The notes beneath the pieces were generated by a model that did not search any database, had not been told where the DNA came from, and saw only the letters and a program-made list of their open reading frames with translations. 64,000 bases of DNA from Aristolochia californica. Its lineage: Eukaryota > Streptophyta > Magnoliopsida > Piperales > Aristolochiaceae. The position numbers were made by a program, and so were the translations under genes. Position 1 is the stretch's first letter; the number at the start of each line of letters is the position of its first letter. Below, in pieces: positions 42,301-52,377 of this stretch. The stretch covers positions 9,393,955 to 9,457,954 of the forward strand of contig JARWKL010000012.1 in assembly GCA_029961685.1 (NCBI GenBank), in the 5' to 3' direction.

Positions 42301-44776
42301 AATTTTAATTTTGTTGTTATCTATTTGCCTTTTTTTTTTTTTTATGCTATGAAAGGAGAGTGAAAACTCAAAATTTTGATATAAGAAAAATGTGTACATC
42401 TAAAATGGAAATGGGAAATGCACAAATTTAGAAGGAGATAATTTCAAAGAGTGTCTGTAATTTTTAGGGATTGCAAGCTCCTTTTAGTTTTTATATCTCA
42501 GGTTTTGCAATCGTCGGGAAAAGGGGGAGGCGGGGGATTTTTAACTGAGTGTTGACTCCCTATCCATAAGTCAATTCTTACAAAAATATTGCCCCTTACA
42601 CATGATAAATCACTTTACAATTCATCTATGATTGTTTGGTCTGCTTTTTGCAAACGGGCAAAATAATGGCTTGTTTGACTCGAGTAAATATCCCACCGGA
42701 CGTTCATTGGAGAATTTAAAGAGCGTATGTTATTCTCTTCAAAAGCTTTGGATCAATAGGTCATTTGCATCTTTAACATGTTTCAAGCTTGCATATCCAT
42801 TTTTAAAGCACGTGTAGATGAAATCTCTTTCTTGTAAAATTCCAAGCTATTATGGTTGAACTAGTGGAATTTCCCAAACTTGGATAACAAAAGTTTTGTG
42901 TTCATTTTTTGTGTGTGAATAAATTTTCTTTACTTACATTTGTTATTGTTGTAAATTTTTTCCATACATAAAATCTAAAATTTTCATTTTGCTGTCATCA
43001 ATTTGCCTTTCTTTGTTTACGGGATGAAGGTAGAGAGAAAACTCAAAGTTTTGATTGAAGAAAAAAGTGTACATTTAAAATGGAGACGCACAATGCACAA
43101 ATGTTGAGAGAGATAATTCCAAAGAATGTCTATAATTTTTAGGGAATTTAAGCTCGTTTTAGTTTTTATATCTCAGGTTTCGCAATCATCGGGAAAAGGG
43201 GGAGGCGGGGTGTTTTTAACTGAGTGTTGACTCCCAATCCGTACGTCATTTCTTACAAAAATATTGCCCGTTACGGATGATAATTCACTTTACAATCATC
43301 TATGATTGTTATGTAAGCTTTTTGTAAATGGGCAAAATAATGGCTTGTTTGACTCTTGTAATTATCCCACCGCACGTTAATTGAGAATTTAATGAGCATT
43401 TGTTGTTCTCTTTAAAAACATTGGATCCATAGGTCATTTGCATCTTTAACATGTTTCAAGCATGCATATCCGTTTTTAAAACACGTGTAGAAGAAATCTC
43501 TTTGTTGTAAAATTCCATGCAATTAGGGTTGAACTACTGGAATTACCCAAACTTGGAAAACAAAACTTTTGTGTTCATTTGTGGTGTGTGAATAAAGTTT
43601 ATATACTTACATTTGTTATTGTTTTAATTTTTTTTATACATAAACTTTAAAATTTTCATTTTGATGTGATCTATTTGCCTTTTTTTGGTTACGGGATTAA
43701 GGGAGAGTGAAAACTCAAAGTTTTTATTTAAGAAAAAAGTGTACATCTAAAATGGAGATGCACAATGCATAAATGTAGAGAGAGATAATTCCAAAGAGTG
43801 TTTTTAATTTTTAGGGATTGTAAGATCTTTTTTGTTTTTATATCTCAGGTTTTGCAATCGACGGGAAAAGGGGGAGGGGGGGTATTTTTAACTGACTGTT
43901 GACTCCCAATCCGTATGTCATTTCTTACAAAAATAAAGCCCGTTACTCATGATAAATCACATTACAATCATCTATGATTGTTAGGTCAGCTTTTTGCAAA
44001 CGGGCAAAATAATGGCTTATTTGACTCGGGTAAATATCCCACCACACGTTCACTAGAGAATTTAATGAGAGTTTGTTATTCACTTTAAAAGCTCTGGATC
44101 CATAGGTTAGTTGCATCTTTAACATGTTTCAAGCATCCATTTCCATTTTTAAAACACGTGTAGAAGAAATCTCTTTTTTGTAAAATTTCAAGCTATTAGG
44201 GTTGAACTAGTGGAATTTCCAAAACTCGGATAACAAAAATTTTGTGTTCATTTGTGGTGTGTGAATAAAGTTTGATTACTTACATTTGTTATTGTTTTAA
44301 TTTTTTTCCATACATAAACTCTAAAATTTTCATTTTGTTGTGATCTATTAACCTTTTTTTTTTTACGGCATCAAGGGAGAACGAAAACTCAAAGTTTTGA
44401 TTTAAGAAAAAAGAGTAAATTGAAAATGGTGAAGCACAATGCACAAATGTGGAGAGATATAATTCCAAAGAGTGCCTGTGATTTTTAAGGATTGTAAGCT
44501 CTTTTCATTTATTAGTTCTCAGGTTTTGCAATCGTCGGGAAAAGGGGGAGGCGGGGGATTTTTAATTGAGTGTTTACTTCCAATCCGTAAGTCATTTCTT
44601 ACAATAATATTGCCCGTTATGAATGAAAAATCACTTTACAAGCATCTATGATTGTTAGGTCAGGTTTTTGCAAATGGGCAAAATAATGGCTTGTTTGACT
44701 CGGGTAAATATCCCACTGCACGTTGACTTAAAAATTTGATGAGCGTTTGTTATTCTCATTAAAAGCTTTGGATGCA

Positions 44777-45405
44777 TAGGTCATTTGCATCTTTAACATG
44801 TTTCAAGCATGCATATCTATTTTTAAAATTCCAAGCTATTAGAATTTCCCAATCTTGGAAAACAAAACTTTTGTGTTCATTTGTGATTTGTGGTTAAATT
44901 TTCTTTACTTACATTTTTTATTTTTTAAATATTTTCCATACATAAACTTTAAAATTTTCATTTTGTTGTTATCAATTTGCCTTTTTTTTTTTACGATAAG
45001 TAGTGGGCGCGAAAACTCAAAATTTTGATTTAAGAAAAAAGTGTACATCTAAAATGGAGAAGCACAATGCAAAAATTTTGAAAGAGATAATTCCAAAGAG
45101 TGTCTGTAATTTTTAGGGATTTTAAGCTCTTTTTAGTTTTTATATCTCAGGTTTTGCAATCGTCGGGAAAAGGGGGATGCGGGGGATTTTTAATGGAGTG
45201 TTGACTCCCTATCCATAAGTCATTTCTTGCAAAAATATAGCCTGTTACACCTGATAAATCACTTTACAATTCATCTATGATTGTTAGGTCAGCATTTTGC
45301 AAATGGGCAAAATAATGGCTTGTTTGACTCGGGTAAATATCCCACCGCACATTCACTAGAGAATTTAATGAGCGAATGTTACTCCCTTGAAAAACTTTGG
45401 ATCCA
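44777..45405. repeat. Shortened a-type monomer (629 bp)
   Basis: Near 44825-44850 the usual ACACGTGT-to-GTAAAATTCC stretch and a piece around the GGGTTGAACTAGTGG motif are missing, leaving TTTTTAAAATTCCAAGC followed by TTAGAATTTCCC. Its closest relative appears to be the monomer at 2023, which shares GCATATCTATTTTTAAAA. Confidence 0.75.
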
Positions 45406-47892
45406 TAGGTCATTTTCATCTTTAACATTTTTCAAGCTTGCATAACCATATTTAAAACACGTGTAGAAGAAATCTCTTTCTTGTAAAATTCCATGCAATT
45501 AGGGTTGAACTTCTGGAATTTCCCAAACTTGGAAAACAAAAATTTTGCGTTCATTTTTGGTGTGTAAATAAATTTTCTATACTTACATTCATTATTGTTT
45601 TAATTTTTTTTCACACATAAACTCTAAAATTTTCATTTTTTTTGTGATCTATTTGCCTTTTTTTGTTTACAGGATGATGGGAAAGCGAAAACTCAAAGTT
45701 TTGATTTAAGAAAAAAGTGTACATCTAAAATGGAGATGCACAATGCACAAATTTAGAGAGAGATAATTCCAAAGAGTGTTAATTTTTAAGGATTGTAAGA
45801 TCTTTTTAGTTTTTATATCTCAAGTTTTGCGATCGACGGGAAAACGGGGAGGCGGGGTATTTTTAACTGACTGTTGACTCCCAATCCGTAGGTCATTTAT
45901 TAAAAAAATATAGCCAGTTACTCATGATAAATCACATTACAATCATCTATGATGGTTAGGTCAGCTTTTTGCAAATGGGCAAAATAATGGCTTGTTTGCC
46001 TCGGGTAAGTATCCCACTGCACGTTCACTAGAGAATTTAATGAAAGTTTGTTATTCACTTTAAAAGCTTTGGATCCTTAGGTCATTTGCATCTTTAACAT
46101 GTTTCAAGTATGCATATCCATTTTTATAACACGTGTAGAAGAAATCTCTTTCTTGTAAAATTTCAAGCTATTAGGGTTGAACTAGTGGAATTTCCTAAAC
46201 TTGGATAACAAAAATTTTGTGTTCATTTGTGGTGTGTGAATAAATTTTCATTACTTAAATTTCTTATTGTTTTAATTTTTTTCCATACATAAACTCTAAA
46301 ATTTTCATTTTGTTGTGATCTATTTACCTTTTTTTGTTTACGGCATGTAGGGACAATGAAAACTCAAAATTTTTTATTTAAGAAAAAAATGTACATCTAA
46401 AATGGAGATGCACAATGCACAAATGTAGAGAGATATAATTCCAAAGAGTGCCTGTGATTTTTAAGGATTGTAAGCTCTTTTCAGTTTTTAGTTCTCAGGT
46501 TTTGCAATCGTCGAGAAAAGGGGGAGGCGGGGGATTTTTAATTGAGTGTTGACTCCCAATCCGAAAGTCATTTATTACAATAATATAGCCCGTTACGAAT
46601 GAAAAAACACTTTACAATCATCTATGATTGTTAGGTCAGCTTTTTTGCAAACGGGCAAAATAATTGCTTGTTTGACTCGGGTAAATATCTCACTGCTCCT
46701 TCACTTAAGAATTTAATGAGCGTTTTTTATTCTCATTAAAAACTTTGGATCCATAGGTCATTTGCATCTTTAATATATTTCAAGCATGCATATCCATTTT
46801 TAAAACACGTGTAGAAGAAATCTCTTTTTATTAAAATTCCAAGCTATTAGGGTTGAACTAGTGAAATTTCCAAACTTGGATAACAAAAGTTTTGTGTTCA
46901 TTTTTGGTGTGTGAATAAATTTTATTTACTTACATTTGTTAATGTTTTAAATTTTTTCCATACATAAACTTTAAAATTTTTATTTTGCTGTGATTTATTT
47001 GCCTTTTTTTTATGGGATGAAAGGAGAGAGAAAACTCAAAGTTTTGATTTAAGAAAAAAGTGTACATTTAAAATGGAGACGCACAATGCACAAATTTAGA
47101 GAGAGATAATTCCATATCGTGTCAGTAATTTTTAGGGAATTTAAGATCTTTTTAGTTTTTATATCTGAGGTTTATCAATCGTTGGGAAAGGGGGAGGTGG
47201 GTGTTTTTAACTGAGTGTTGACTCTCAATCCGTAAGTCATTTCTTACAAAAATATAGCCCATAACAGATGATAAATCACATTAAAATCATATATGATTGT
47301 TAGGTAAGCTTTTTGTAAACGGGCAAAATAATGTTCCTATTGCTATGATATCGATACAAAGTCTCTAACAGACTTGTACACACAGCGGAAGACAACCTAG
47401 GGAAAAGGGCAGCGGAACTAGAATCCTAGGGACTTCTACCTGCCAGTCTCGAGCTACAGGCAGTGGACAAACATCTACGGGCAGAGGAAAACATCGATGA
47501 CTCACACAATACTATTCCTACAGTCACACTTCGTCCGTCCTATCAGTTTACCATTAGGCCACTTTCCTGCTTCCTACCACATGTCACCGTCGTTTGTGTC
47601 TATTTCATAGCTATCTAGTAGGCCCAACATGACTTCTGCTGCTACCTAGAACTTCTTTGGGGTTTGACCCTATTCCTGCTGGCTTACCATCACGTGAGCA
47701 ATTCCGTCGATGCGGTCCTCACGGTCCTCAGAGGGCCCCGAGCCGTTCATATTAACCGTTGCGGCTCCATGGCTGCTTCAGCAGGGAAGAGCACAGCTCC
47801 GTTTCGTTTTCTACCTCGGAGCGTAGCCGAATAATTCCAAGTCTCTAGCGTCTGTCCTATTTGGCACTATTTTGATAATATTTCTTCTTGAC

Positions 47893-48085
47893 GAGTGAAC
47901 AGTAAACATGAATAGTAATCATGAATAGTAACCGTGAATAGTAAAATGAACAGTACTTTTGAACAGTAACTTTGGAATAGTAAAAACAAACACTGTGGAG
48001 ATCAATACATGGATGCGAAACATGAACAGTAATAACAACTACTGTGGAGATCATATTTATATATGCGGAACATGAACAGTAAAAA
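47893..48085 (-). repeat. GAAYAGTA motif cluster in the leader (minus unit)
   Basis: Nine copies of GAACAGTA or GAATAGTA on the displayed strand (TACTRTTC in viral sense), spaced about 10 to 60 bases apart, mixed with ACTGTGGAGATCA and ATGCGRAACATGAACAG repeats. The same nine copies occur at 53770-53965 and, inverted, at 61619-61826. Confidence 0.8.
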
Positions 48086-48220
48086 TAACTACTGTACGAA
48101 TCACAATATTACAAACATGCGAAAATATAAAAAAAATTGTTCAAAACAAAGTAAAAATAACTAAATACATACCCTTAAAAAGGGAAAGAAAAACTACTTA
48201 TCTACATAACTCCTGAAGTT

Positions 48221-48291
48221 ACCGACCGTGGCATCGGTCGGTTCCCTCTTTTCTACTCAGCCATTACGGCTGTTAAGCACATACCGTGCTT
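48221..48291 (-). promoter_or_regulatory. Three consecutive leader hairpins (minus unit)
   Basis: In viral sense: AAGCAC-GGTAT-GTGCTT (48291-48275), CAGCC-GTAAT-GGCTG (48272-48258) and ACCGACCG-ATGCCA-CGGTCGGT (48242-48221). All stems are perfect. Compared with the plus unit (61381-61451), the only change lies in the loop of the last hairpin. They lie about 115-185 bases downstream of the TATA box, in the transcribed leader. Confidence 0.75.
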
Positions 48292-48405
48292 GAGGAACTT
48301 GCCGGAGAAAGATCGCCGGAAATCGCCTTTGTCGAGTCGCTCCAACTTCAATTTTGAATTTAGTGGCTTCGATTTCGGATGTCCTAAACCTCTGGAGCAG
48401 CATCG

Positions 48406-48760
48406 TATTTATAGTTGAAGATTTTTCAGCTCTTCCACCTTTACCCTTGATTGAAAGGTGTGCGTTTAAAGACAAAGGGTAACTTTTGTCTTTTTGGCAT
48501 GTCTCTTTTGCCCTTGCATTATTACCTTTCGGCGCCGAAAACAGGGGTAGAAATGTCTTTTCTACTTGTGACGTCATGATGATGACGTGCAGGAATCTTT
48601 TTTAGCCATCTTTGTTGACTTGGTGTAGCCATCATTGATGACTTTTGTAGTCGCCTTTGCAGACTTTTGAGCCGCCTTTGCTGACTTTGTTTTCATCGTG
48701 GGCCTAGTCTGCTGACGTGGCTGTTGACTAGTCTGTTGACGTGGCTGCTGACTGCTCATT
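48406..48760 (-). promoter_or_regulatory. Full-length-transcript promoter of the minus unit
   Basis: In viral sense a TATAAATA box (48413-48406) is preceded by a palindromic TGACGTCA (48569-48576), and further TGACG motifs read on the displayed strand: TGACGTGC (48583-48590), TGACGTGG (48737-48744) and TGACGTGG (48713-48720). The last two lie in a roughly 24-bp tandem repeat. TGACG motifs are the binding sites of TGA-type bZIP factors in the as-1 element of caulimovirus promoters. The promoter sits between the last ORF and the leader, as expected for the genome-length RNA. Confidence 0.8.
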
Positions 48761-48815
48761 CGGACAACGGCTTTTATGTGCACAGTTTACAGGTGTGCTC
48801 CTTCGAAAAAGTCTT

Positions 48816-49007
48816 CTAGGCCATCTGGCAGAAGCTTTCCTTTGTTGTTTTGCTGAAGGGGATATTTCCTCCTAGGAGTTTCTTCAGCGTAGCTTCAAGA
48901 CTGGTCTGTACGGAAGACGGAGTCTCTTTATAGCTTTTCGAGATGATCGTCAATGGGATGGAGGTCTTGTAGACGAAGCTTCTCTTTTTCTGAATCAGCT
49001 GCTTCAT
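48816..49007 (-). pseudogene. Possible C-terminal extension of the last ORF, other frame
   Basis: A 63-codon stretch in another frame (KKRSFVYKTS, LKKLLGGNIPFSKTTKESFC) also lies in the extended reading frame of the plus-unit copy, with mainly amino-acid substitutions between the two. Either the intact protein continued into this frame and the minus unit has lost a base, or the plus unit has gained one. A third frame over 48928-49134 is also open (HEAADSEKEKLRLQDL). The true C-terminus cannot be decided from two decayed copies. Confidence 0.4.
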
Positions 49008-49015
49008 GAGCTGTA

Positions 49016-50230
49016 TCAGGTTTTTGAGCCCCCGGATGCGCCTGGTTGGCCAGACTGCTTCTGGGCAAGGCTTGGCTTTTGGAACATGTCTGGATCATAT
49101 TCCATGTTGGCGTCACCTTCTTTGATGCCTTCAATAGTCACGACGGAAATGCTTGGAAACATTTTTGTGTCAGTAACAATTTCAGCAAAAAAGGAAACGA
49201 AATGCAGTCGAATTCCTTTACTCTTCGTTATGGAGATAAAACTTTTGCAAGCCTCCATAATTTCCTTTGGCATTTTCTCCAATACTGATAAGTCGGTGGA
49301 GTGAAGTACCAATTGTTTTATGAATCCATATGCATAAAGCATGGATGCATATTTTGAGTCTATTTCATGACTCAGCTTCACTTGATTCCAACTGTTGCTG
49401 GGCTCAGTGGTGAAGAAGGGAGTGTTCATCCCTTGCTCAATTTGTTCATTCCATCTCTAGAATTGAACAGTATGATCGGATTCGATCTTTGAATGAACGT
49501 TGTCCACCTATTGAGGGCGTAGCGAGGGTTCCTCAGACATAATGTCCAAAAGTTTTAAAGGTTTAAATTTCTTTAAAAACTCAAACTCATTAAAACTAGT
49601 TTTATCTGGTATATTTAGGCTTTTCAACCTTGTAAACTCTGACGGGGTAACCAATTTTGTCTTGAATGATTTCTCATTACTAGACAAGTCCGTTTCCATC
49701 TGGGATGGATCCGTTAAGACTTCCTTTTCAGCTCTAGACTGACAGGTAGAAGTCCCTGATTCCGATTTCAATGAAATCGTTAAGGTTTCCTTTCCAGCTC
49801 TTGACTGTCAGGTAGAAATCCCTGATTCCCCTATCTTCATAGAAGATTGGGTTGTGATTTCCTTCTCATTCCTGGCATGACCGGTAGAAATCCCGGGTCG
49901 ACCTGTGTTTATCAAAACACTAAAGTCATTCGTCTGCTGATTAGCTGACGTTGTTGCTTCCTTTTCTCGCGATGGAGATTCGGTAGAAGTCCCGGAGGAA
50001 CTTGGCATTTTATGCCGTTGAGTGAGTTCTTTTAACTCTTCGGTTAATTCTTTAACCTTGAGTTGTAAGACTTCTCCACTTAACCTGTAACGGGCACAAT
50101 TCTCATGAATGTCTCCTCGTTCTGAAAGAACTAAAAGACTGTCGAATAGTGACTGTAGGGTTGAGAGCAATACCGTGAGTGTGGCAATTGCTGCTGCTAG
50201 GTCCGTCAGGGTGCTGCTGAGGGGATCCAT
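49016..50230 (-). pseudogene. Last ORF (possible transactivator-like protein), minus unit, three premature stops
   Basis: One frame of 405 codons starts at the ATG at 50230; the upstream in-frame GTG is unlikely to be used. It is interrupted by TGA at 49808-49810, TAG at 49457-49459 and TAG at 49508-49510. The N-terminus is a leucine/threonine-rich helical segment (LAAAIATLTVLLSTLQ) followed by an acidic coiled-coil (VKELTEELKEL), then a serine/threonine-rich middle with repeated GISTCQSRA-like units. A more ordered C-terminal part includes YASMLYAYGFIKQ and LEKMPKEIMEACKSF. Its position just before the promoter is that of caulimovirid ORF VI, and the C-terminal part may correspond to a piece of the transactivator, but I cannot confirm homology. 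The frame ends at 49016; the plus-unit copy shifts frame near 60598 and runs further. Confidence 0.6.
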
Positions 50231-50264
50231 TTTACCTGTCTGTAACACAAGAAAGAAAATTCTT

Positions 50265-50410
50265 CGAGTGGTAAGAGTATCAGGTTAAGTTTAAAGTTCT
50301 CTATAACGCATGATGCAGGAGTAGAGAAAGTAATTTATGACAATAGTGGGATATAAATCACCACGCTGGCTGCCATTTGTATAACGGGAAGGCAAAAGCA
50401 TAACCGAATA
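50265..50410 (-). other. Scar replacing protease-RT-RNase H in the minus unit
   Basis: Between the end of coat protein and the sequence just before the last ORF (TTTCTTGTGTTACAGACAGG) there are only about 150-180 bases, where the plus unit has nearly 2 kb of pol. Apart from a short resemblance to 58020 (AGCGTGGTGAT), I cannot match this stretch to the plus unit. It is a deletion with either filler sequence or a patchwork of fragments. Confidence 0.65.
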
Positions 50411-52165
50411 TTAGGCAAAGGTTGTGCCTGAAGAGTCACTCATATTTTCTGAGTTTTCCAAGGAGCAAGACTCAGTTTCGGGATGAAGTTCATATACTTC
50501 ATCTTCTGACTAGATATCATCGTAATGGATGATTTCCAATCCATTTTCTTCGGCTAGTAACATGTATGTACTGTACCGCCGTTGTTGTTTATCATTTGGA
50601 CAATCTCTGGCGAAATGTCCTTCTTTCAGGCATATCCAGCATTTGCATTTGCTTGGGGTTTTCCCCTTTTGGCAGTATGCATTTGACCCTTTACTGGATG
50701 TGGTGGGGCCAGAATTTGTTCTTCTCCGAAAGTATCTCTTTTTAGGAGTATACCTTGTTGTAGAACTTTTTTGTATCCTAAATTTTTTCTGTTGTAATTT
50801 CTTAGGATATGTTCGTTGCTTATGGGAGGTGGTTTTGCAACCATAAGCTCCTACATTTTTGTTCTGGTTTGAACAACATAATGTTTGTTTATTTGCCTTA
50901 CTACTTTTCTTTTGTAGTTTTTGGGCTTCACAAAGATTTGCCAACATGTCTTGTACAAATCTATGTCTTCTTCCTAAAGTATCAATGTTTAGGAAAATAT
51001 CCATGGTTAATGTACCAAGTTCTGGATTGTTTTGCCAATATTTTGTAATGTAGTCTTTTTCAGCTACATGTGCAAATGGTTTTGGCAATTTTGCATAAAA
51101 GATAGACAGATAAGGTTTCTAATCTTCTTTTTGTAGTTTATAGAAGTAACTTGCAAACTCGCAGTAATACTTCTCATAAAAACAAATGTTACAGATTTGT
51201 ATCTTGTTTAATTTCAGAAGAGTTTCTAAACGTTTTCTTTGTTTATTACTTTCATTGTAGGCTTCTAGGGTTGGATGTATTCCTAGAAATTCCTTTGATA
51301 TCTTAGCCACTAATCCTTTCAAGATATTGGCTATCGATATTGAGGTATTATCTCGTTTTTGGTCTTCGGGAAGGTTGTCCCACCAAAGAGCTACATTACC
51401 CTGTAAAGCATGGGTAAAGAAATTAAATGCTGATTCTTGGTTCCAAGATTCATGCATATTGGCAGCATTGCTCATGCTTCTTTCCCAATCTTTAAGGACT
51501 TTTTCTCCATCCTTGGGGTAATCCAAGTTGAGGTAAAATCCAAAAGGGTTTATGCTATCTATGGTTTGGTGTCCCTTAGTAGCATTTGAAGGATCGACAT
51601 TTGTGTATTTTGTCGAATACCTTTGTTCTCCCAGGGATATTTTGGAGTGGGAGAAACTTTCTCGTTCTTACGGATGAACCGCAGTACGGTTTCAGAAGTT
51701 ATCTTGAAAGCTATCTTCCATGTGGGTATCTCGTACCCTCGAAGTTTCTACTTCAAAATGGTCGCTACCACGAAGCATTCGAAATCTTTTACCAAGATCA
51801 TCTGCCTTTTTGTCTTTAGCAGAGTAGTCTATTTTCTTGGTATTTTCTTCTGCAACTTCATCAGATTCCCAGGCTTTTGGTTCACTGTCGTGTTGCTCTT
51901 GTTGTTTACTAGAAGATGGTTTTTCTTCTTGAACATAATAAATCGGTTGGTGACCGAAGGTATTATATTCTGCGTAAACTTCATCATCGGTAGAGGATGA
52001 TGCTTTTGAAGCGATCCTAAAAGCAGGTGGTGCTGGATCCTTTTTTCTTCTAGGTGCTATGCAAGGTGTTGCAAAGTACACAAGGTTTTTAAGCCATCCA
52101 GTGATGTCGGGAAGGCCTAATGGTAATGGAGTTTCCATATCCATTAAATAGAAAAACTCTGTCAT
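50411..52165 (-). pseudogene. Coat protein with zinc knuckle, minus unit, four premature stops
   Basis: A single frame of 585 codons runs from the ATG at 52165, which overlaps the stop of the upstream 71-aa ORF as ATGA, to TAA at 50411, with no frameshift. Four in-frame stops break it: TGA 51692-51694, TAA 51668-51670, TAG 51119-51121, TAG 50510-50512. The first three and the fourth sit where the plus unit has CGA, CAA, CAG and CAG, so each is a C-to-T change. Features: acidic, serine-rich N-terminal third; capsid core with LQGNVALWWDNLPEDQK and NPELGTLTMDI; lysine/arginine-rich region (TRYTPKKRYFRRR); then the CCHC knuckle CWICLKEGHFARDC at about residue 505-520, followed by an acidic tail. 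That layout is the caulimovirid coat protein, which packages the viral DNA. The frame at 51789-51787 reads arginine where both plus copies have TGA. Confidence 0.88.
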
Positions 52166-52377
52166 AGAGCTAATTCTTGAAGCTTCCGTTGAACCTTTTT
52201 GATCAAATACCGTAGTAGAATTTCTCTACGGGTTAATCTCCACCATTCATTCAGATATGCCTGATAAGCTATATCGGTGTCATCTACTGGTGTGAGAGTT
52301 TCTCTGGCTTGCCAATTTTGGGCTTGCATTGACCGTACCAGACGAAGTTGATCAAGTAGTCTTGCTCTACTGATCAT
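52162..52377 (-). CDS. 71-aa ORF P2 (paralog of P1), minus unit
   Basis: Intact 71-codon ORF starting MISRARLLDQL and ending RKLQELAL. It follows P1 with the junction TAA-ATG and overlaps the coat protein start as ATGA. The product is basic and predicted helical, with a central tryptophan-rich patch (NEWWRL). It shares length, start, end and about 28 of 71 residues with P1, so the two look like a tandem duplication. Function unknown. From its place between coiled-coil ORF and coat protein, and its charge, a virion-associated or nucleic-acid-binding role is possible. Intact frames in an otherwise decayed insert may simply reflect small target size. Confidence 0.75.
   Translation of the reverse strand: MISRARLLDQLRLVRSMQAQNWQARETLTPVDDTDIAYQAYLNEWWRLTRREILLRYLIKKVQRKLQELAL

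Larger units (their letters stand above)
1..47333. repeat. Satellite DNA array, monomer about 672 bp, about 71 copies
   Basis: The same AT-rich unit recurs without interruption. Taking the TAGGTCATTTGCAT-like motif after GGATC as the monomer start, I place starts at 2, 675, 1349, 2023, 2703, 3377, 4048, 4732, 5401, 5889 (after a short unit), 6565, 7238, 7910, 8578, 9236, 9908, 10580 and so on to 46754, giving spacings of 658-684 bp apart from a few truncated or composite units. Conserved landmarks are AAGCTTTGGATCC, AACATGTTTCAAGCATGC, ACACGTGT, a variable T-run of about 7 to 23, GGGAAAAGGGGGAGG and GTAAATATCCCACCGCACG. No gene-like reading frame stands out. Whether the array is centromeric, pericentromeric or interstitial cannot be told from the sequence. 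Confidence 0.97.
37298..47333. repeat. Right flank of the array: diverged, shortened third version of the block
   Basis: Starts near 37350, 38024, 38515, 39386, 40061, 40733, 41406, 42079, 42757, 43430, 44103, 44777, 45406, 46078 and 46754. The short monomer at 38024 corresponds to the one at 5401; 39386 to 13266; 40061 to 13945; 41406 to 16642; 42079 to 17317; 42757 to 17993; 43430 to 18665; 44103 to 19345. Several kilobases present in block A between these points are missing. The final monomer (46754-47333) is cut by the EPRV insertion. No gene is seen. Confidence 0.85.
47337..48405 (-). other. EPRV leader / large intergenic region (minus unit, left end)
   Basis: About 1.07 kb without a gene. 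In sense direction from the TATA box: a block of three hairpins (48291-48221), an AT-rich stretch, nine GAAYAGTA motifs (48085-47893), then a GC-richer part with TCTGTTAGAGACTTTG, ending about 110 bases before where the primer site would be. It matches 61267-62380 of the plus unit. A 65-aa open frame here is a by-product of the motif repeats. Confidence 0.85.

Noticed and set aside
515..47333. Short open frames of 60-76 codons in the satellite, both strands
   Set aside because: They repeat with the monomer, are interrupted in many copies, and have no start context or domain. They reflect repetition, not genes.
1..47333. CRISPR-like array because of regular repetition
   Set aside because: The units are about 672 bp and repeat along their full length, with no short repeat/unique spacer pattern. 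The context is plant nuclear DNA.
47857..48054. 65-aa frame in the leader
   Set aside because: It is built from the repeated GAAYAGTA motifs and is interrupted differently in the other leaders.
49046..49304. Plus-strand frames opposite the last ORF (49046-49304, 49542-49742)
   Set aside because: They are antisense shadows of the minus-strand last ORF and have antisense partners over the plus copy too.
51586..52000. Plus-strand hydrophobic frame of 125 codons opposite the minus coat protein
   Set aside because: It is antisense to the acidic coat protein N-terminus, whose glutamate/serine codons read as phenylalanine/leucine on the other strand.
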